This document shows, piece by piece, positions 39,650-51,537 of a DNA stretch of 64,000 bases (position 1 is the first letter of the stretch; every line of letters begins with the position of its first letter). A program made the position numbers and the translations under genes. This DNA comes from Anniella stebbinsi (lineage: Eukaryota; Chordata; Lepidosauria; Squamata; Anniellidae), in NCBI GenBank assembly GCA_029215795.1, contig JARDYH010000001.1, positions 226,675,654 to 226,739,653 of the forward strand. Direction: 5' to 3'. Below the pieces are notes generated by a model. It saw only the letters and a program-made list of their open reading frames with translations. It had not been told where the DNA came from and searched no databases.

Positions 39650-40175
39650 TTCTGCTTCTCTCTGGCTGGTGCCACCAAACCAGACTTAAAACTCTCTGAG
39701 TCTCAGCTGTCTATTTAGGTTTGGCTATCAGACGTGGAGTGGGTAATCCAAAAAGAAAAGAGACCACAAAGGTTCAAACAACAGAGTCTAAAAGTTTATT
39801 GAAGAAAATTGTTAAGAATTCTTTTAAAAGTCTGAATGGATACACACACACACACGCCTGAGCAATAGGTTAAAAAAAAAATGGACAAATGCATCCAGGT
39901 AACCTAATTAGACTGTGTCCCTATTTTATCCAGGTCCCCTTCTTTCCTTCTCTCTTCTCTCTGTCTCTGTCTTTCCCTGTTCTGCTTTAGGCTTTTAATC
40001 TTAAAATTAGTTATTTTCCCTCCCCAACTCCAACCAATCAGGAGGGTCATTTCTTGTTTATCTTTGCTGAAAGTCTTTTTCCTAAACTCTTCCTCTGACC
40101 TTCAGTTGAGTCTCCTGCAAACTTTTAGCATCCTGAGCAGTCACTCTGACTCCTATAATGTTGCTTGAGACACCC
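39650..40175 (-). mobile_element. candidate LTR-like insertion
   Basis: Read on the minus strand, it may start TGTCTCAAGCAACATT near 40175. It has an inverted CCAAT-type CTGATTGGTTGG and a purine-rich stretch. AATAAACTTTTAGACTCTG is followed by a GT-rich segment, the layout of an LTR U3-R-U5. The 3' boundary and any target duplication could not be fixed, so this is tentative. Confidence 0.4.
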
Positions 40176-40971
40176 TATAATTTCCATAAATTCAAAAATG
40201 GGAACCCATATGTCTCAATGTTTTAAATCTGGGTAGGAAAGAATACTATTCTCTTTCAGAAAATCCATCAGTCTCCAAAAATCATGTCACCAAAAAAATG
40301 TGTTTACAATAGCTTTTGACTTGTTGAAAAGAAGCCAACGTAATTATAGGTGTCAGTGATGAGATACCAAAGAAGATCTTAACTTATCCCAATTCTTAAA
40401 TATTGCATTCCTAATCACATTAGTTTGCTCCATACACTCCAAATCCTCCTTCCACGTCCATTCATTTAATTTGTAGTATGCAGTTGTTCAATTGCCCAAT
40501 GTGAGCTTTTCTGGTTCATACCCCACTGACACGTTGCTGTTAGTAGAGCTGCTTGTTAGTACTGGCTAATGTTGAGAATTGCTAATCCTCTCATCTTAAT
40601 CATTTTTTTTCTGCATTGAAAGTAATACATGGAATCCAAAGCTGAAATGAATGCATTGATAAGGGACTACGTAGTCTTGATTTTGTAAGCATCACTAATG
40701 TTAGGTCCAAAAGCAGAAATACAATCTGTGGAAGGATATTCATCTTAACCATTGAAACACAACAACTTCCCTTGGGTCCATCTTTTGATATCTAAAGAAA
40801 TACTATTAATTAAATTATTAAAGGTGCAATCATATGAAGATAGTTGGCAGCCTCTGAACATGACATTGCCGAGTATCCAATGCAGGGCAGCTGGAGCATG
40901 GAAGTGATCTATGGAAATCTGAGTTCAGGAAAAGCTGGCACCTTGGCAGAGACTAATAAATACTTTGTAAT

Positions 40972-41098
40972 GGTGGGGTTGCCCTGCAGATGTTGGACTG
41001 CAACTCCCATCAGCCCTAGCAAGCATAGTCTGGTGGGGATGATGGGAGTTATAGTCTAACAAATACGGGAAGAGTGCCAGGTTGCCCACTCCTGCTTT
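40972..41098. mobile_element. palindromic repeat (ACTCCCATCAGCCC family), complete
   Basis: GGACTGCAACTCCCATCAGC at the left pairs with GGGATGATGGGAGTTATAGT at the right, around AAGCATAGTC. The ends GTTGCCCTGCAGA and AGTGCCAGGTTGCCC are less perfect. Confidence 0.85.
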
Positions 41099-41777
41099 AT
41101 AAATTCTGCTGTCAGGTCATAAAGATGGAACATCAGTCTATCTCCAACTGCTGTGGTTGAGGAAATTATTCATTTTCTGGAATTAATTAGAAAATTAATT
41201 AGCAATCTGATCTTACAAATTCCAGAAATTGTAATATGTGGGTGAACAGAAATCCTTTATTAATTACTCGACTCTGGTAATTTTGCAGTGAGCCAGGCTA
41301 GCAATTCTTTCCTTCTAACAATTACCTGGTTTGCACATGATGCTCACCCATGGTGTATTTAACCCATGGTTTGTTGTCCTACCCAGGGTGTGTCTGGCAG
41401 ACAATCAAATGTATTCTGGTTTGTTTCCCTCATCTTTTGCCCATTCCCTCCCTATATCGTAAATGTCTTTGTGGTGCTGTAGTACTGGCATGAGGAGCAG
41501 CTGGAGGTTTTTGGTTTTTTAAAACACTCTTGCTCTCCACCTTTGTTGCCTGGCAAAACAAGCCAAAGTTCTGGGTTCACATGTAATGACAATCCAATAG
41601 TTTAAAGAGCAGAGAACATGGTTCGCACAACATGACAAGCTGAAATAAGGGTTGCATGTGGGTTGTCATTGACCCATGGGTTGTGGTTAAATCATAGGGT
41701 TTTTTTTTGTTATATAAAGCCAACCACGTTAACAAGTCATGGTTTGTTAACCACAAACAACCCACAAAGAACCCATG

Positions 41778-42186
41778 GGCTGCGTTCGGACGACACAACC
41801 ACTGGTTGTTTCAGTAGTCAGCCGTCATTTGAGCGGTCACTGGTTGGTATTTGTGTTGTTTGTCAGGCAAAAACCACCCCACAGTTGATCTTTTCCTCAA
41901 AAACACCACTGAAGAAACACAATCGGCTGCAGAGTTGACTTGTTACACAAACTATGTTTTTTGTTTAATCCGAATTGAGCCGGTAGAATTTTCCACCCAT
42001 TGAGCTGACTTTTTCGCCTAGCTACAGAGTTCACAGGCAAGAGTGGCCAAAACCATGCCAGCTGCTCTGCTACAGCCAGCACAACTCACAGTGGCTGCTG
42101 GGATACCACTGGGAGGTCTGAGGGCAGGGAGAGGGTGATGTGTCAGTCAAATGCTGGGTTGAGTAGTAGTAGTAGTAGTAGTAGTA

Positions 42187-42226
<40 letters not shown>

Positions 42227-42475
42227 CAATTTATTTCTTACCCGCCTCCGTTTGGATCGAGGCGGGGAACAACGATATGATAAAATACATAAAACTGATT
42301 AAAACATGACACACATTATTAAAACTGCATTAAAACATCCTAAAACATCCTAAAAACATTCTAAAATGTCCACTCCATGGGGGCATGGCAACATACGTGG
42401 GGAGTACCCACAAAAAAAACCAACTGTGAGTTGACTACTCCCTCCACCATTGACTAGTGTTGTCCGAACACAGTC
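41778..42475. mobile_element. TIR element with 3-bp TSD, copy 2 (carries a LINE tail)
   Basis: Ends GGCTGCGTTCGGACGACAC and the inverse of GACTGTGTTCGGACAACAC, flanked by ATG (41775-41777, 42476-42478). The interior shares a module with the element at 45416 (CACAACTCACAGTGGCTGCT, then GGGATACCACTGG). A minus-strand LINE tail (about 42163-42395) has inserted inside. No transposase ORF. Confidence 0.75.
42163..42395 (-). mobile_element. L2-like LINE 3' tail nested in the TIR element
   Basis: A (TAG)n(TAA)n run is followed by CTTACCCGCCTCCGTTTGGA and TCGAGGCGGGGAAC, the inverse of the stem-loop tail of the 51705-53248 family, then an A-rich 3' UTR. Confidence 0.85.
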
Positions 42476-42765
42476 ATGGTTTGTTGTTAGTTGTGAACTG
42501 TGAGTTGTTTGTGGTTAACTAACCATGGTTTTGTTCGCACAGCACAACAGCCCATGATTCAACCACCCACACTCAACCCATACTCAATCTGTACTCTGGC
42601 TTGTCTTGTGTGACTCTAGCCAGAGTTCACAGCCCAACAACAAACTAGGGTTCTCTTTGTGGGTAACAAACCATGGTTTGTTAGCACAGCTGGGTTCACA
42701 CAATGCTACAACTCAGAATTCAACAACTCATTCCATGGTTTAGTGTTATGTGCAAACCCAGCAAA

Positions 42766-43741
42766 CGTTTCCTTTTAGACCCAATATAAACCCATTCTCC
42801 TGCCATTGCAATTAATGTATTCTTAAGCCAAAAGACACTTGTGTATATGCCATTATTATTTCATATTGCACATCATGAGAATTAGCATACCTTAAAGTCC
42901 ATCTTATATACCTCCCCACGTGCTCTGGTTGTCATCTGAGGCACTTCTTCAGATCCTGTATCCCATGAAGTCTGGTGAGTAGCTACCACGGGTAGGGCTT
43001 TTTATGTAGTGGCACCTCCTACCCTGTAGAATGCTCTGCCTCTTGAGACACCAGAACATCACTGTTTCTGACAGTTGGTAAAAACTTGGCTTTAAACTAA
43101 AACTTCTAACTAATCTTTTAATAATCACTTTTTTGTTGCTGTACTCAAAAATTGACACCGTAAATGTATTATGTTAAATATGTTTTTTTGTAATCTTGAT
43201 TGTTTGAAATGCGATTTAAATCTTATTTATTTGTTTATTTTATGTCTCATTTTTTTCCATTTGCAAGGAACTCAAAGTGACTTACATAGTGCTCCTCCTC
43301 TCCATGTTTTGTTCACAATAACCCTGTGAGGTGGGTTTGACTGAGAGTCAGAGGCTTGCCCAAAGTCACCCAGTGAGCTTCATGGATAAACAAGATATAT
43401 GGTCTTGCTTGGTGTCTTGAATTCCATTTTTGGAAATAAGGCAGGAAATAAGTTTTAAAATAAACAAATGTCAACCAAAGCTGCAATCTGGTGTATACTC
43501 AAGAGTAAATTCCTACTTGAACAAAGTGGCCAGTTTGCACAACATGACAGTCCATCATGGGTTAATTTACGTTCGAGCTATAAAAGTAGCAAAATATGTG
43601 GCAATGTACCATATTGGTTCTAACTTCTACTTTTTCCCCTAAAGAGACAACATTGGCTGCAAAACTCATGTTCTGCTAGTCTGTTCTTAAGCCTTCTTCA
43701 TTTTCAAGGCCCCAGAAAGAAAGTACAGCCTTTCATGTAAA
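42766..43741. other. intergenic sequence with a MIR-like SINE
   Basis: 43235-43390 on the minus strand holds AATAACCCTGTGAGGTGGGT, then CTTGCCCAAAGTCACCCAGT and GAGCTTCATGG, the inverse of a MIR/CORE-SINE-like or related tRNA-SINE body. No gene. Confidence 0.55.
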
Positions 43742-43826
43742 TCAGGATTGGAGAACATATGGCCCTCCAGATTTTGTTGGGCTGCAACTCCCATCATCTG
43801 TCACCATTGGCTGTGCTGGCTAGGGA
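43742..43826. mobile_element. half of a palindromic repeat (GCAACTCCCATCAT family)
   Basis: GGAGAACATATGGCCCTCCA, then GGGCTGCAACTCCCATCATC and ACCATTGGCTGTGCTGGCTA. The second arm is missing; a SINE follows immediately. Confidence 0.65.
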
Positions 43827-44012
43827 AATGCCTTATACTGAATCAGACCATTGGACCATCTAGCCCAATATTGTCGACACTGACTGCCAGCAATGGTTCT
43901 CCAAGGTTTCAGGCTGGATTCTCTCCTAACCCTACCTGGAGAAGCTGGGAATTGAACCTGGGACCTTCTGCATGCAAAGCAGATGCTCTTCCACTGAGCC
44001 ACGGCCCCTCCC
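43822..44012 (-). mobile_element. tRNA-Ala(UGC)-derived SINE
   Basis: Minus-strand copy with an intact head at 43942-44012: GTGGCTCAGTGGAAGAGCAT, CTTTGCATGCAGAAGGTCCC and GGTTCAATTCCC, then the body to ATAAGGCATTT. The best-preserved head of this SINE in the window. Confidence 0.9.
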
Positions 44013-44556
44013 TTATGGGATATGCCATCCAACAACATGTGGAGGGCCACACATCACTCTTGGTGTCTACCATGCATACTGAAGTTGCAATCCGCTGCAC
44101 AAATTTAGCACTCTCCTTGATTTCCTTTTCAACTTGGCAAATGTCCTGGCGTCTGGTTGGGCGTGCTCAGAAGCACCCAGGCCTTAAGGGTGAAACTTGC
44201 AATGCTTCATCAGACTCACCGCTCCAGAAGATTAGCATTTTTCTGGCTGGGAATTCAAGTCAATCCTTTTTAGAGGACTAATAAGTCTTTTTGAACTGAG
44301 GAATGTATTCTACAAATCCTCCCTTTCCCCTAACCACAAACATTGTGATATTATTATAAACAGTCTGATGAAGCAGTTGCGAAACAGGCAACAAGAAGCT
44401 GGCGGCCTGTAGCCCCACATTCAGTCACTGCAACTATTGAGTTAGTTTTCTGTTTCTCTAAACCATTTTTGCTAGGTTGTTATAAACCAATTGTTTAGTT
44501 TCTTACTATAAACTACTTGTTCAGTTTTTGTTAATTATCTTACGCTTTATATGTGA

Positions 44557-45250
44557 CTAGCTGATATGCCCGGCGTTGCTCGGGTTCGTGAATAATGTTT
44601 ATGACATTACATCGTACAGCCAGACCTATTATCAGCATGCCAGATTTCAAATTTCTACCCAGCGTTGCTTGGGCTCCCTAAAATATATGTCTGCGAGGTA
44701 ATCATCTTAAAGTAGCAGGCCAGTGCTAGGCCCGAGTTAACCTTTAAACAAATTAAATTAATTTCTTTTTTTCCCTCATGACAACCTTTCAAGGTGGGCC
44801 AGTCCTAGGCCTGTGAGGTAATTTTAAAACAAATTAGTTTCTCCCCCTCCCCCGGCTCTCTCTCACCTTCAATGCATGGCCAGGCCTGCTGCTGAAGCTC
44901 ATGGGAAGTGAAGTCTGGCTGAGCCAGTCCACACTACACTGTGCAATCGGTGCTCATAGGTAGGCCGTGAGGGAGCTGGCTGGCTGACTGACAGTTTGCT
45001 TGCTTGCTGTTGGCAACGGGCCTGCTCTCGATGGGGCCTAGCAACTGAGGCAGCTGGCCCCAGGCACTCTCCCTTCAGGCCCAGAAGGGCAAGCCACTAC
45101 CAGATAATGGCTGCCAAAGCTTAAGTCTTCCCTCCTGCCCAAGGCATGCTGCGAGTTGTAGGCATGCGCCTAGGTCCCTGAATACCGCGTTAATCTTTGA
45201 ACACCATCTGAGATGTGGTGGAAGACAACTGGAGAGCAGGCCACCTTAGT
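44557..45250 (-). mobile_element. Helitron 3' terminus and adjoining sequence
   Basis: On the minus strand, CCCGAGCAACGCCGGG forms a hairpin, followed by CATATCAG and the terminal CTAG, then T in the flank. This is the Helitron 3' end structure (hairpin, short spacer, CTRR, insertion before T). A second degenerate hairpin CCCAGCGTTGCTTGGG is at about 44659-44674. The 5' TC end is not located; the right limit is a guess. No Rep/helicase ORF. Confidence 0.6.
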
Positions 45251-45415
45251 TCTGAATAAAGTTTATGATTTTTATGAAACAGCCTGACTGTACAATTGAG
45301 ACAGAAGAATGAATGGAAGATTGACTGATATAGCTGAGGCTAGATTGGAATGGTGGGCAAAGTTAGTGGCAATTGGAGAAAGTCAGGTAGGAGAACAAAG
45401 ACAGTGGCTCAATTC

Positions 45416-45891
45416 GGACGACACATTAGGCAATGGAGGAGGAGGGGAACAATTGTCAGTTGTGTTGCTTATTGTGTCATTTGGAGGGCAACACACAACG
45501 CACACACAACTGACAGTACGTTAATCAGGCACTTTAAACAACAGAGCGAAACAACGGGCTTGCATGTTGTTTAGCCCGAACCCCCGTTGTTTAAAGTGTC
45601 ATCCCCCCCTCTCCGTGGACTATTCCATTTCGGAATAGAGTTCTGCTGCCTACAGCAGCCAAAACCCCCTGGCGGCTCTATGCAGCCAGCAGAACTCACG
45701 GTGCCTGCTGGGATACTGCTGGAGGACACGGAGGAGAGGCTGCAACCAAAATGGCTGCCGCAAGTTCGTAGCATTTGCCGGTGCCAAGCAGCGCTGGCTG
45801 CAGCATGTCGTCTGTGAAGCTCCTCCTGCCTAACGCATGGTCAGTACGTTATTTACCCCTCCTTTGCTTAATATGTCGTCCGAATTGAGCC
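45416..45891. mobile_element. TIR element with 3-bp TSD, copy 3
   Basis: The left end GGCTCAATTCGGACGACACA and the exact inverse GTCGTCCGAATTGAGCC at the right, flanked by AGT (45413-45415, 45892-45894). 476 bp. A GC-rich interior module (AACTCACGGTGCCTGCTGGG) is shared with 41778-42475. No ORF with recognisable domains. Confidence 0.82.
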
Positions 45892-46364
45892 AGTTAGTGA
45901 GAGGTCAGGGTTTGCTCACCCATACTTTATTTTAAATCAGCCACTCTATATACCAGTACTACACCTACCAGCATGCCTTTGGCAGCCCGCAGGCGCCCGT
46001 ATCCTCTGAGACATCCTCTTGTTGCCAATGCTGCTCCTCGATAGAGCATCAAGGAGTAGCATCGCCAATGAGGGGAGGTAAGCGGCTATCAGTGGACGCA
46101 CCCAGCTCTGGCCAATCCTGCTTGGACTGCCTTGGCCTGTGCTTCTCACCCACCACTACATCAGGAGCCTGTACTGAAGGGCTGGGCCAGGCCCTTTGCC
46201 CCCTTTGTTGGGTCTGTTTCTGGGCATGTGCAGAGTGCCTCCCTTTCCTCCCTCCTTCTACAGGGCAAAGGCTACACACTTGCTTCCCCCAGATTCTGAG
46301 AAAACAGCGATATCCGGATGGAGTGCCTCTGAGCATGTTTGGCCCCTCAAAGTCATGACGTATC

Positions 46365-46960
46365 TACCGTATGTCCTCGATTCTAAGATGCACTCCCCCC
46401 CCCCATATTTACCTCTGTAAAAATTGGAGTGTGTCTTAGAATTGATGGCGTCTTAGAATCGCCAGATTTCTCCAGCGCTGGAATCTGTTTGGGATACACC
46501 CACCCACCCATAGAGCCTTCACAAAGGGGCTCTGCATGCCTCCCCAGCAACTCGGCCTCCCCACTCACTTCCATCGCGCCCCGGTCCTTGCTGCCAGTGC
46601 GCGGGATCGCGCGTTTCCAGACCTTCTCTACCACTGCTGACGCCGCCACTGCCACTGCCAAATCCCAGGAAGGGGTGAGAAAGAAAGAGCGGGTCGAGCG
46701 GAGGCAGGCAGAGGCGGTAGCGGGGCCCAGGCGAGGGAGGAGTGGTGGCGGCGGCGGGGAGGAGGAGGAAGACGCGAAAAGCAGAAAGGGAAGGGAAGGG
46801 CGCGGAGAGTTGGGTGGAGGCAGCAGCCACAGCCGCGAGGGCCTGCATGCAGCCCCCCCCCCCCAGCGACTTGGCCTCCCCACTCACCATTGTTGTATTG
46901 CTTCCGACGCCTCCTGAAAATGTTGCTGTTTCAGGGAGCTTTCCATGAATGACCGGCCAT
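46365..46960. mobile_element. GC-rich repeat with TACCGTATG-TTCTAAGATGC end
   Basis: It begins TACCGTATGTCCTCGATTCT and repeats TCTTAGAATYGATGGCGTCT, as does the element at 55232-56013. A very GC-rich, purine-biased interior (46560-46860) gives long open frames on both strands with no domain. The right end is not identified. Confidence 0.55.
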
Positions 46961-47029
46961 GGTTTTACCAGTAATGGGGTTTTATCAGAACTTTTCTCTT
47001 TTAAAAATTGCATTTTTAATATTATGTTT

Positions 47030-47115
47030 TTAATTCTTTTATTCTATTTGTTGTTCACCACTCCAAAATCTTTTGGATGGGGAGTGGTATATCAGTATTA
47101 ATAAACAATTCTTTA
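47030..47115 (+). mobile_element. LINE 3' tail
   Basis: TTTGTTGTTCACCACTCCAA, AATCTTTTGGATGGGGAGTG and ATATCAGTATTAATAAA follow the stem-loop tail pattern of L2-like elements. Confidence 0.6.
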
Positions 47116-48571
47116 TTTCTGTATTCTGCAAGTGGCCCTTCTTGCCATTGGCACTTGCAAAATACCTCTCCCAGATGACCACTCATGGAGAAAGCAGGCT
47201 TGCAGGAACTGAATTGGCCACCAGAAACGTTCCAAAACAAATACACTGATAAGTAACGCATCCCACAGGGGAAATCAATGTGCCATTATTTTCAAGATGC
47301 CAGGCAAACATATTGCTCTAGGTTCCAAAGTCCAAGGTTTATTCCCTGAGTGTATCGGAGCAGATATGCAGAGTTGTAAATCTTAGAGTGACGTTTTCAT
47401 CCAGAGAAATTTGCTAACAACCAATAAGAAGACTGTAGTTTAAGAACGCCTCTTGAGTTGAGTTGTACAGCAGTAGTGCTGGAGCGTCTTCTGGGAATTG
47501 GGATGGCTGCCCAAAATGGACGGTGGTCATGGATTCTTGACTCTGCAATGGGTAGTGTGAAGCATAGATTAATGCTAAATTTCAGATCCTGGCTTCCATT
47601 TCACCACTTCTTTTTTAAGTGCATCTTTGACCTTGTAAGTGTACACCTCAACGTATAATGTGATAAACACAGTTACAATCATAGGTATTATACAGATGCC
47701 CTCATCAAGGAAACTTGATGTGCTGTTGGTCCCTGTGGAGTATAGCTTTGCCTCTGCTTAAGTTGTGCAACGGCCATTGCTAATCTAGCCTTTGACAGAA
47801 CCAAAAGCCCTACAGATGTCCAGTGATGCAATTTGGGTTCCAAAGTAAACATTCTGTTTTAAGTGTGTGCAGCCCCAATACAGATGAGGACCAGAGGAGG
47901 ATTTACACTTCCACACCACTCATTTTTCCCCATAAAATTCCACTTCCCCACAAGGGACATTATTTTTTAAAAAAGAAAGAAAAAGTTAAGAAATAACATT
48001 TCCATTGATTCCAATGGAATCTTCTTTTCCAGGAGCCCCATGGTTCTGATCCGTGTGCTTACAGGAGAGTAGAGAAAGCTAGCATGCCTAGCTCTGCTAT
48101 ATGTGCTTTAACAAACATTTAGTTTGGCCCTTGGTGTGTTATTGACTTTAAAAAACACAATTATGCCTTTCAAGATTTTTTTTAAAATGCAGGAATGTTT
48201 AACTTTTTAAATGCAGAAATGTTCACAATGTTCAGAAGAATGGAGTTCTGGGTGACCCACATATGCTTGTTATGCTCCTTCCAGAGGATGGCTTGCCCCA
48301 GGACTGATTTTAGCATAGTATCTTTTAATGCAAAAGAGGGCAACTAGCTGCCTGTGGAAGTAGCTCTTCTCCTTTGTCTAGCAGCAATAGGCTCTTCAGT
48401 TCATAGACAATGTACTGGAAGGAAGAGAAAAGCAGGCATGGGTTGCATTGCCAGCTCCGTTAGGATGGTATTGTATGGTGGTTTCCCTGCACAGTTGCTT
48501 GGAGTTGTAAAGACTCATCTAGCAACATGGTTGGTGGAGGAGCTGTGATGTTGCAATGGATTCTGTGTGAT
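47116..48571. other. intergenic sequence, nothing recognised
   Basis: No exon-like ORF, no bounded repeat; AT-rich with short simple stretches. Confidence 0.5.
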
Positions 48572-48858
48572 GGTTTGCACGATCACTGCAGCCCACCATT
48601 ATTTAAACCATTGAGGGGTGTGGCATGTACTGGTGGCCATTTTGAATATTCAACCCCAGCAGGAGGTTGCCATGCTGTCATCCGAACGTGGGTGGCAGAG
48701 GTTGTTGGAGGGGGAAACAACCCTAAAATAACCCATGGTCTATTGTAGGGTTATTTCAGGCTTATTTCCCCCTCCAACAACCCCTGCTGCCTGAGTTCAG
48801 ATGACATAGCAAACCATGGTAACCCCTGCCATGGTGGGCTGTGGTGATCATGCAAACC
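48572..48858. mobile_element. 287-bp palindromic MITE
   Basis: The left end GGTTTGCACGATCACTGCAG and the right end GTGATCATGCAAACC are inverted repeats. The centre pairs GTTGTTGGAGGGGGAAACAA with CCCCCTCCAACAACCCC. No clear target duplication. Confidence 0.8.
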
Positions 48859-50587
48859 TGGTCTGTGGGTGTTGATGTTTGCTGTTTATGTATTCTTTGT
48901 GCTATCATAGTTGGCAGCGTGTGTGCTCTGCTACTCCATGAGGTTATGATAGAGAGGAGTTCGCACTTGATAGACCACATTAACTGCCAGCACGGAATGG
49001 AGTGGTAGTCCAAAACACCTGGAGGGCAGCAGGTTAGGAAAAGGCTGCCCTGTGCTGTGATTCTCATTGGCTGAAATCACAAATAGGTGTGCTACTTACT
49101 CTTCCTGGCTAAAATCACTATTAGGATGAGAAGTTTTGAGTTAGACTGGCAGCTTGGATCTGGCTTTGCCATTCCTGTTGGTTCAGAGTTGCAAAAACCA
49201 AAAGGAGATACAGGAGCCCTTCTCTTGCTGCCTGCTGGTTGGAGTCTATATTCTAATGCACCCAATTTGCTTGCTGCTCCTTGCTGGAGGAGGATATATT
49301 GCAACACTCTCAAAGTTCTGCATCTCTGTGGATCATGGAAGGAACCCCTATCCATTGACTATGTCCTTGAATTAACAGTGCGATAAGCCAAAGGGCATCT
49401 GCTTCCATAGACATATCTAGATGTCGGGAAGAGGTGGGACATTTTGAACTTAGTCATCCCTATGTTGCTAATTTCTCACTGATGTTTTGTTGATTTGAAT
49501 AAATACTGTTGTTTGTTCACACCTTGTGTGTGTGTTTGGCTGGGGATGGGGGTAGGAAAAGACTGCTATCCAGACATCCCGATTGGGTTCCCAGGTTTTC
49601 CTAAACTGGCAGCTTGGGCCAGAATTCAATATAGAAGAAGAACCCGTAGACTCTGAGTCTGACCCATATAAGTGCATGTAGGCTTGGCCTTTTATCCTGT
49701 TTGCAGACTTGCTATGCTGAATATTCATCGGTAAACATTCTCAGGGTGAACACTTGTGCTTTTGAGAAGACTACAAATCCCACACACTAGCTCGCCACTG
49801 TTTGCAGACAACCATTGTTTCCCTGGGTTTCTGCTGCTGTTGTTGCTTTGCTGCCGTTTTTCTTCATGGAGTGATTCCAGCCAATCAAAGGTAATGTAGT
49901 CATCAGAGTTAGCTGCATGATAATATCAGTGACAGAAAATGAAGTCAATTCATCATGAGGGTAACATTTCCTGTATTGGTATGAAAGGGCTGTCAGAGGA
50001 GAGTTATCTATTTAAAAGCACATTCTGTTTGAAGGGCTTTCCAGTCCAGTTCAGTTTAAAGACAAAGAAGCATAAAAAGGAATCTTGAAGTTGCCGATCA
50101 AGAGCTGGCACCTGAACTGCAGACTGAGCAGTCACACAGGTCAGTCTTCTCCACTATGATGATATGTATTGTATTTCTCTTTTAAATTAATTATTGCTAA
50201 ATTTCCATTCATATACGCAAACCTTATGCAAATCGGGGTCCTCAGTCTTTTTTTGCTGATGCATTTCCTCCTTTTGGGCAATGTGTAAGTGGCCACCCTA
50301 TGGAGGGGAAGCATGGATGGAGCAGCCATTGCCCGAACATGTCCGTGCTTCCCCAATTGCAGTAACTCCAACACATGTGCCCTATATTCAACTATTCAAC
50401 AAGGCAATACTTTTGTTAACTTTTGAGCTGTCCTCCACCGCCAATCACCAACAGTGCACCCCAAATCTGCCCTGGAGGGTCCCTGGAGATTTAAGGGGTA
50501 CATGGAGATTTGAGGGGTGCCTGGGGGGCTGTTGGAGGGAGAGGGAAATCTGTTCTGCCAACAGTTCCCTCCTAACAGAACAACACC
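48859..50587. other. intergenic sequence
   Basis: Contains half of a palindromic repeat at about 48995-49055 (GGAGTGGTAGTCCAAAACAC, CTGGAGGGCAGCAGG) and a short TG run at 49525-49535. No gene. Confidence 0.5.
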
Positions 50588-50670
50588 GATGGATACAACT
50601 CCATGTCTATTCAGAAGTAAGACCCACTGAGTCCAATGGGACTTATTCCCAAGTAAGTGTGTTTAGGTAA
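50588..50670. mobile_element. palindromic MITE (GTCTATTCAGAAGTAAG)
   Basis: TCCATGTCTATTCAGAAGTA at the left, the centre CTGAGTCCAATGGGACTTAT, and the inverse arm TCCCAAGTAAGTGTG at the right. Same family as 14092 and 33841. Confidence 0.8.
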
Positions 50671-51344
50671 ATGTGGGTTTGGTTAAGAATTTTTAAAATT
50701 TTTGGGAAGTTGACATGTTTCCAAGCAGCAGGAACGTAGGTGAGGATGTCTAGAGAGACTTCACACTTTACAGGAGATGTGGAGCCAGCCCCTGATCTCA
50801 AGAACTGAATAAAAGAAGCTTGTGCATTTTGCCCTCCTGAGATGGAAGCCAGTGGTAGTCTGCGCAGAGATGGGATATAGAGCTGCTTTTGCGTCATGAA
50901 CTCTAGCATCGAAGATGAATTCTCCTGATGAATTGTTCCACCCTTCTCGCCTGCACGTCAGCAACCACAGAGGACATTCTTGGAAGGATGTACGATGCAA
51001 AGGCATAAAGGAGGGTGGTGGGTAAGAGAACATAATGGTGACACAGATTTTAATTCTGCTAGCCTTGCACTTCTCCGTTTCAGGGCACACAGATGAAAAC
51101 TACACAGGGGACACGTTCTAAGAACTCGAGGTAAGGGTCAGGCTTAACTTCAACATCAGCAAAAACAAGCCAGAAAAATGGAACTCTAAGAATATTTTCC
51201 CTGCATTTCTGTGTTGATGTGATTTTTTTAAAAAACCTTACTAATGAAGAAACATATGGCCATTATTATCTTTATTTTTTAACACAAAATCCTGTCCTAG
51301 ATGGTCATGCCTGGTCCTAGTATAAAATTTACTGTGTGCCGAAC

Positions 51345-51535
51345 AGCATTTGATAGAGGAAAGCTGGTTCAATCCCCAGTGTTTCTAGTTAGGAGGATCT
51401 CCAAAGACAGGACTAGGAAATCGTGCTCCTTGCGATACTGTAGGGCTGCTGCAAGTCAGAATGGAGACAATGGGCAGAATAGAGGACAGTGGGGCTTGAC
51501 TCTGTATAAGGAAGCATCACATGTTGGCAGAATCC
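51345..51535 (+). mobile_element. diverged tRNA-Ala-type SINE
   Basis: GGTTCAATCCCCAGTGTTTC (B box and after), AGGAGGATCTCCAAAGAC, GCAAGTCAGAATGGAGACAA and GGGCTTGACTCTGTATAAGG match the SINE body at 39459 position by position. Confidence 0.7.
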
Positions 51536-51537
51536 TT

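Larger units (their letters stand above)
38400..40870 (-). mobile_element. probable degenerate L1-type LINE, interrupted
   Basis: On the minus strand, from about 40870 down, disrupted frames read like L1 ORF2 C-terminal sequence: AYYKLNEWTWKEDLECMEQ near 40450, LPKMYRLLSNAQ near 39380, and RHTWWECYKIQGY near 39140, which matches the L1 HMWW-C motif. The SINE at 39459 and the LTR-like block at 39650 split it. Frames are full of stops. Boundaries are approximate and family assignment rests on motif resemblance only. Confidence 0.5.
41345..42765. mobile_element. nested palindromic MITE region
   Basis: Arms rich in CCATGGTTTGTT and AACCACAAACAACCC extend over the region. The inner arms 41690-41777 and 42476-42535 are halves of one MITE of the 25686-25961 family, split by the TIR element at 41778-42475. 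More partial copies continue to about 42765. Outer ends are approximate. Confidence 0.6.

Noticed and set aside
43942..44012. Functional tRNA-Ala(UGC) gene
   Set aside because: The tRNA-like head runs straight into the SINE body shared with 39459, 17936 and 51345, and has mismatches in the stems.
46383..47013. Long overlapping open frames (up to 166 codons) on both strands
   Set aside because: Very GC-rich, low-complexity composition with few stop codons by chance; Ser/Pro/Gly/Arg-rich products with no domain; lies in a repeat related to 55232-56013.
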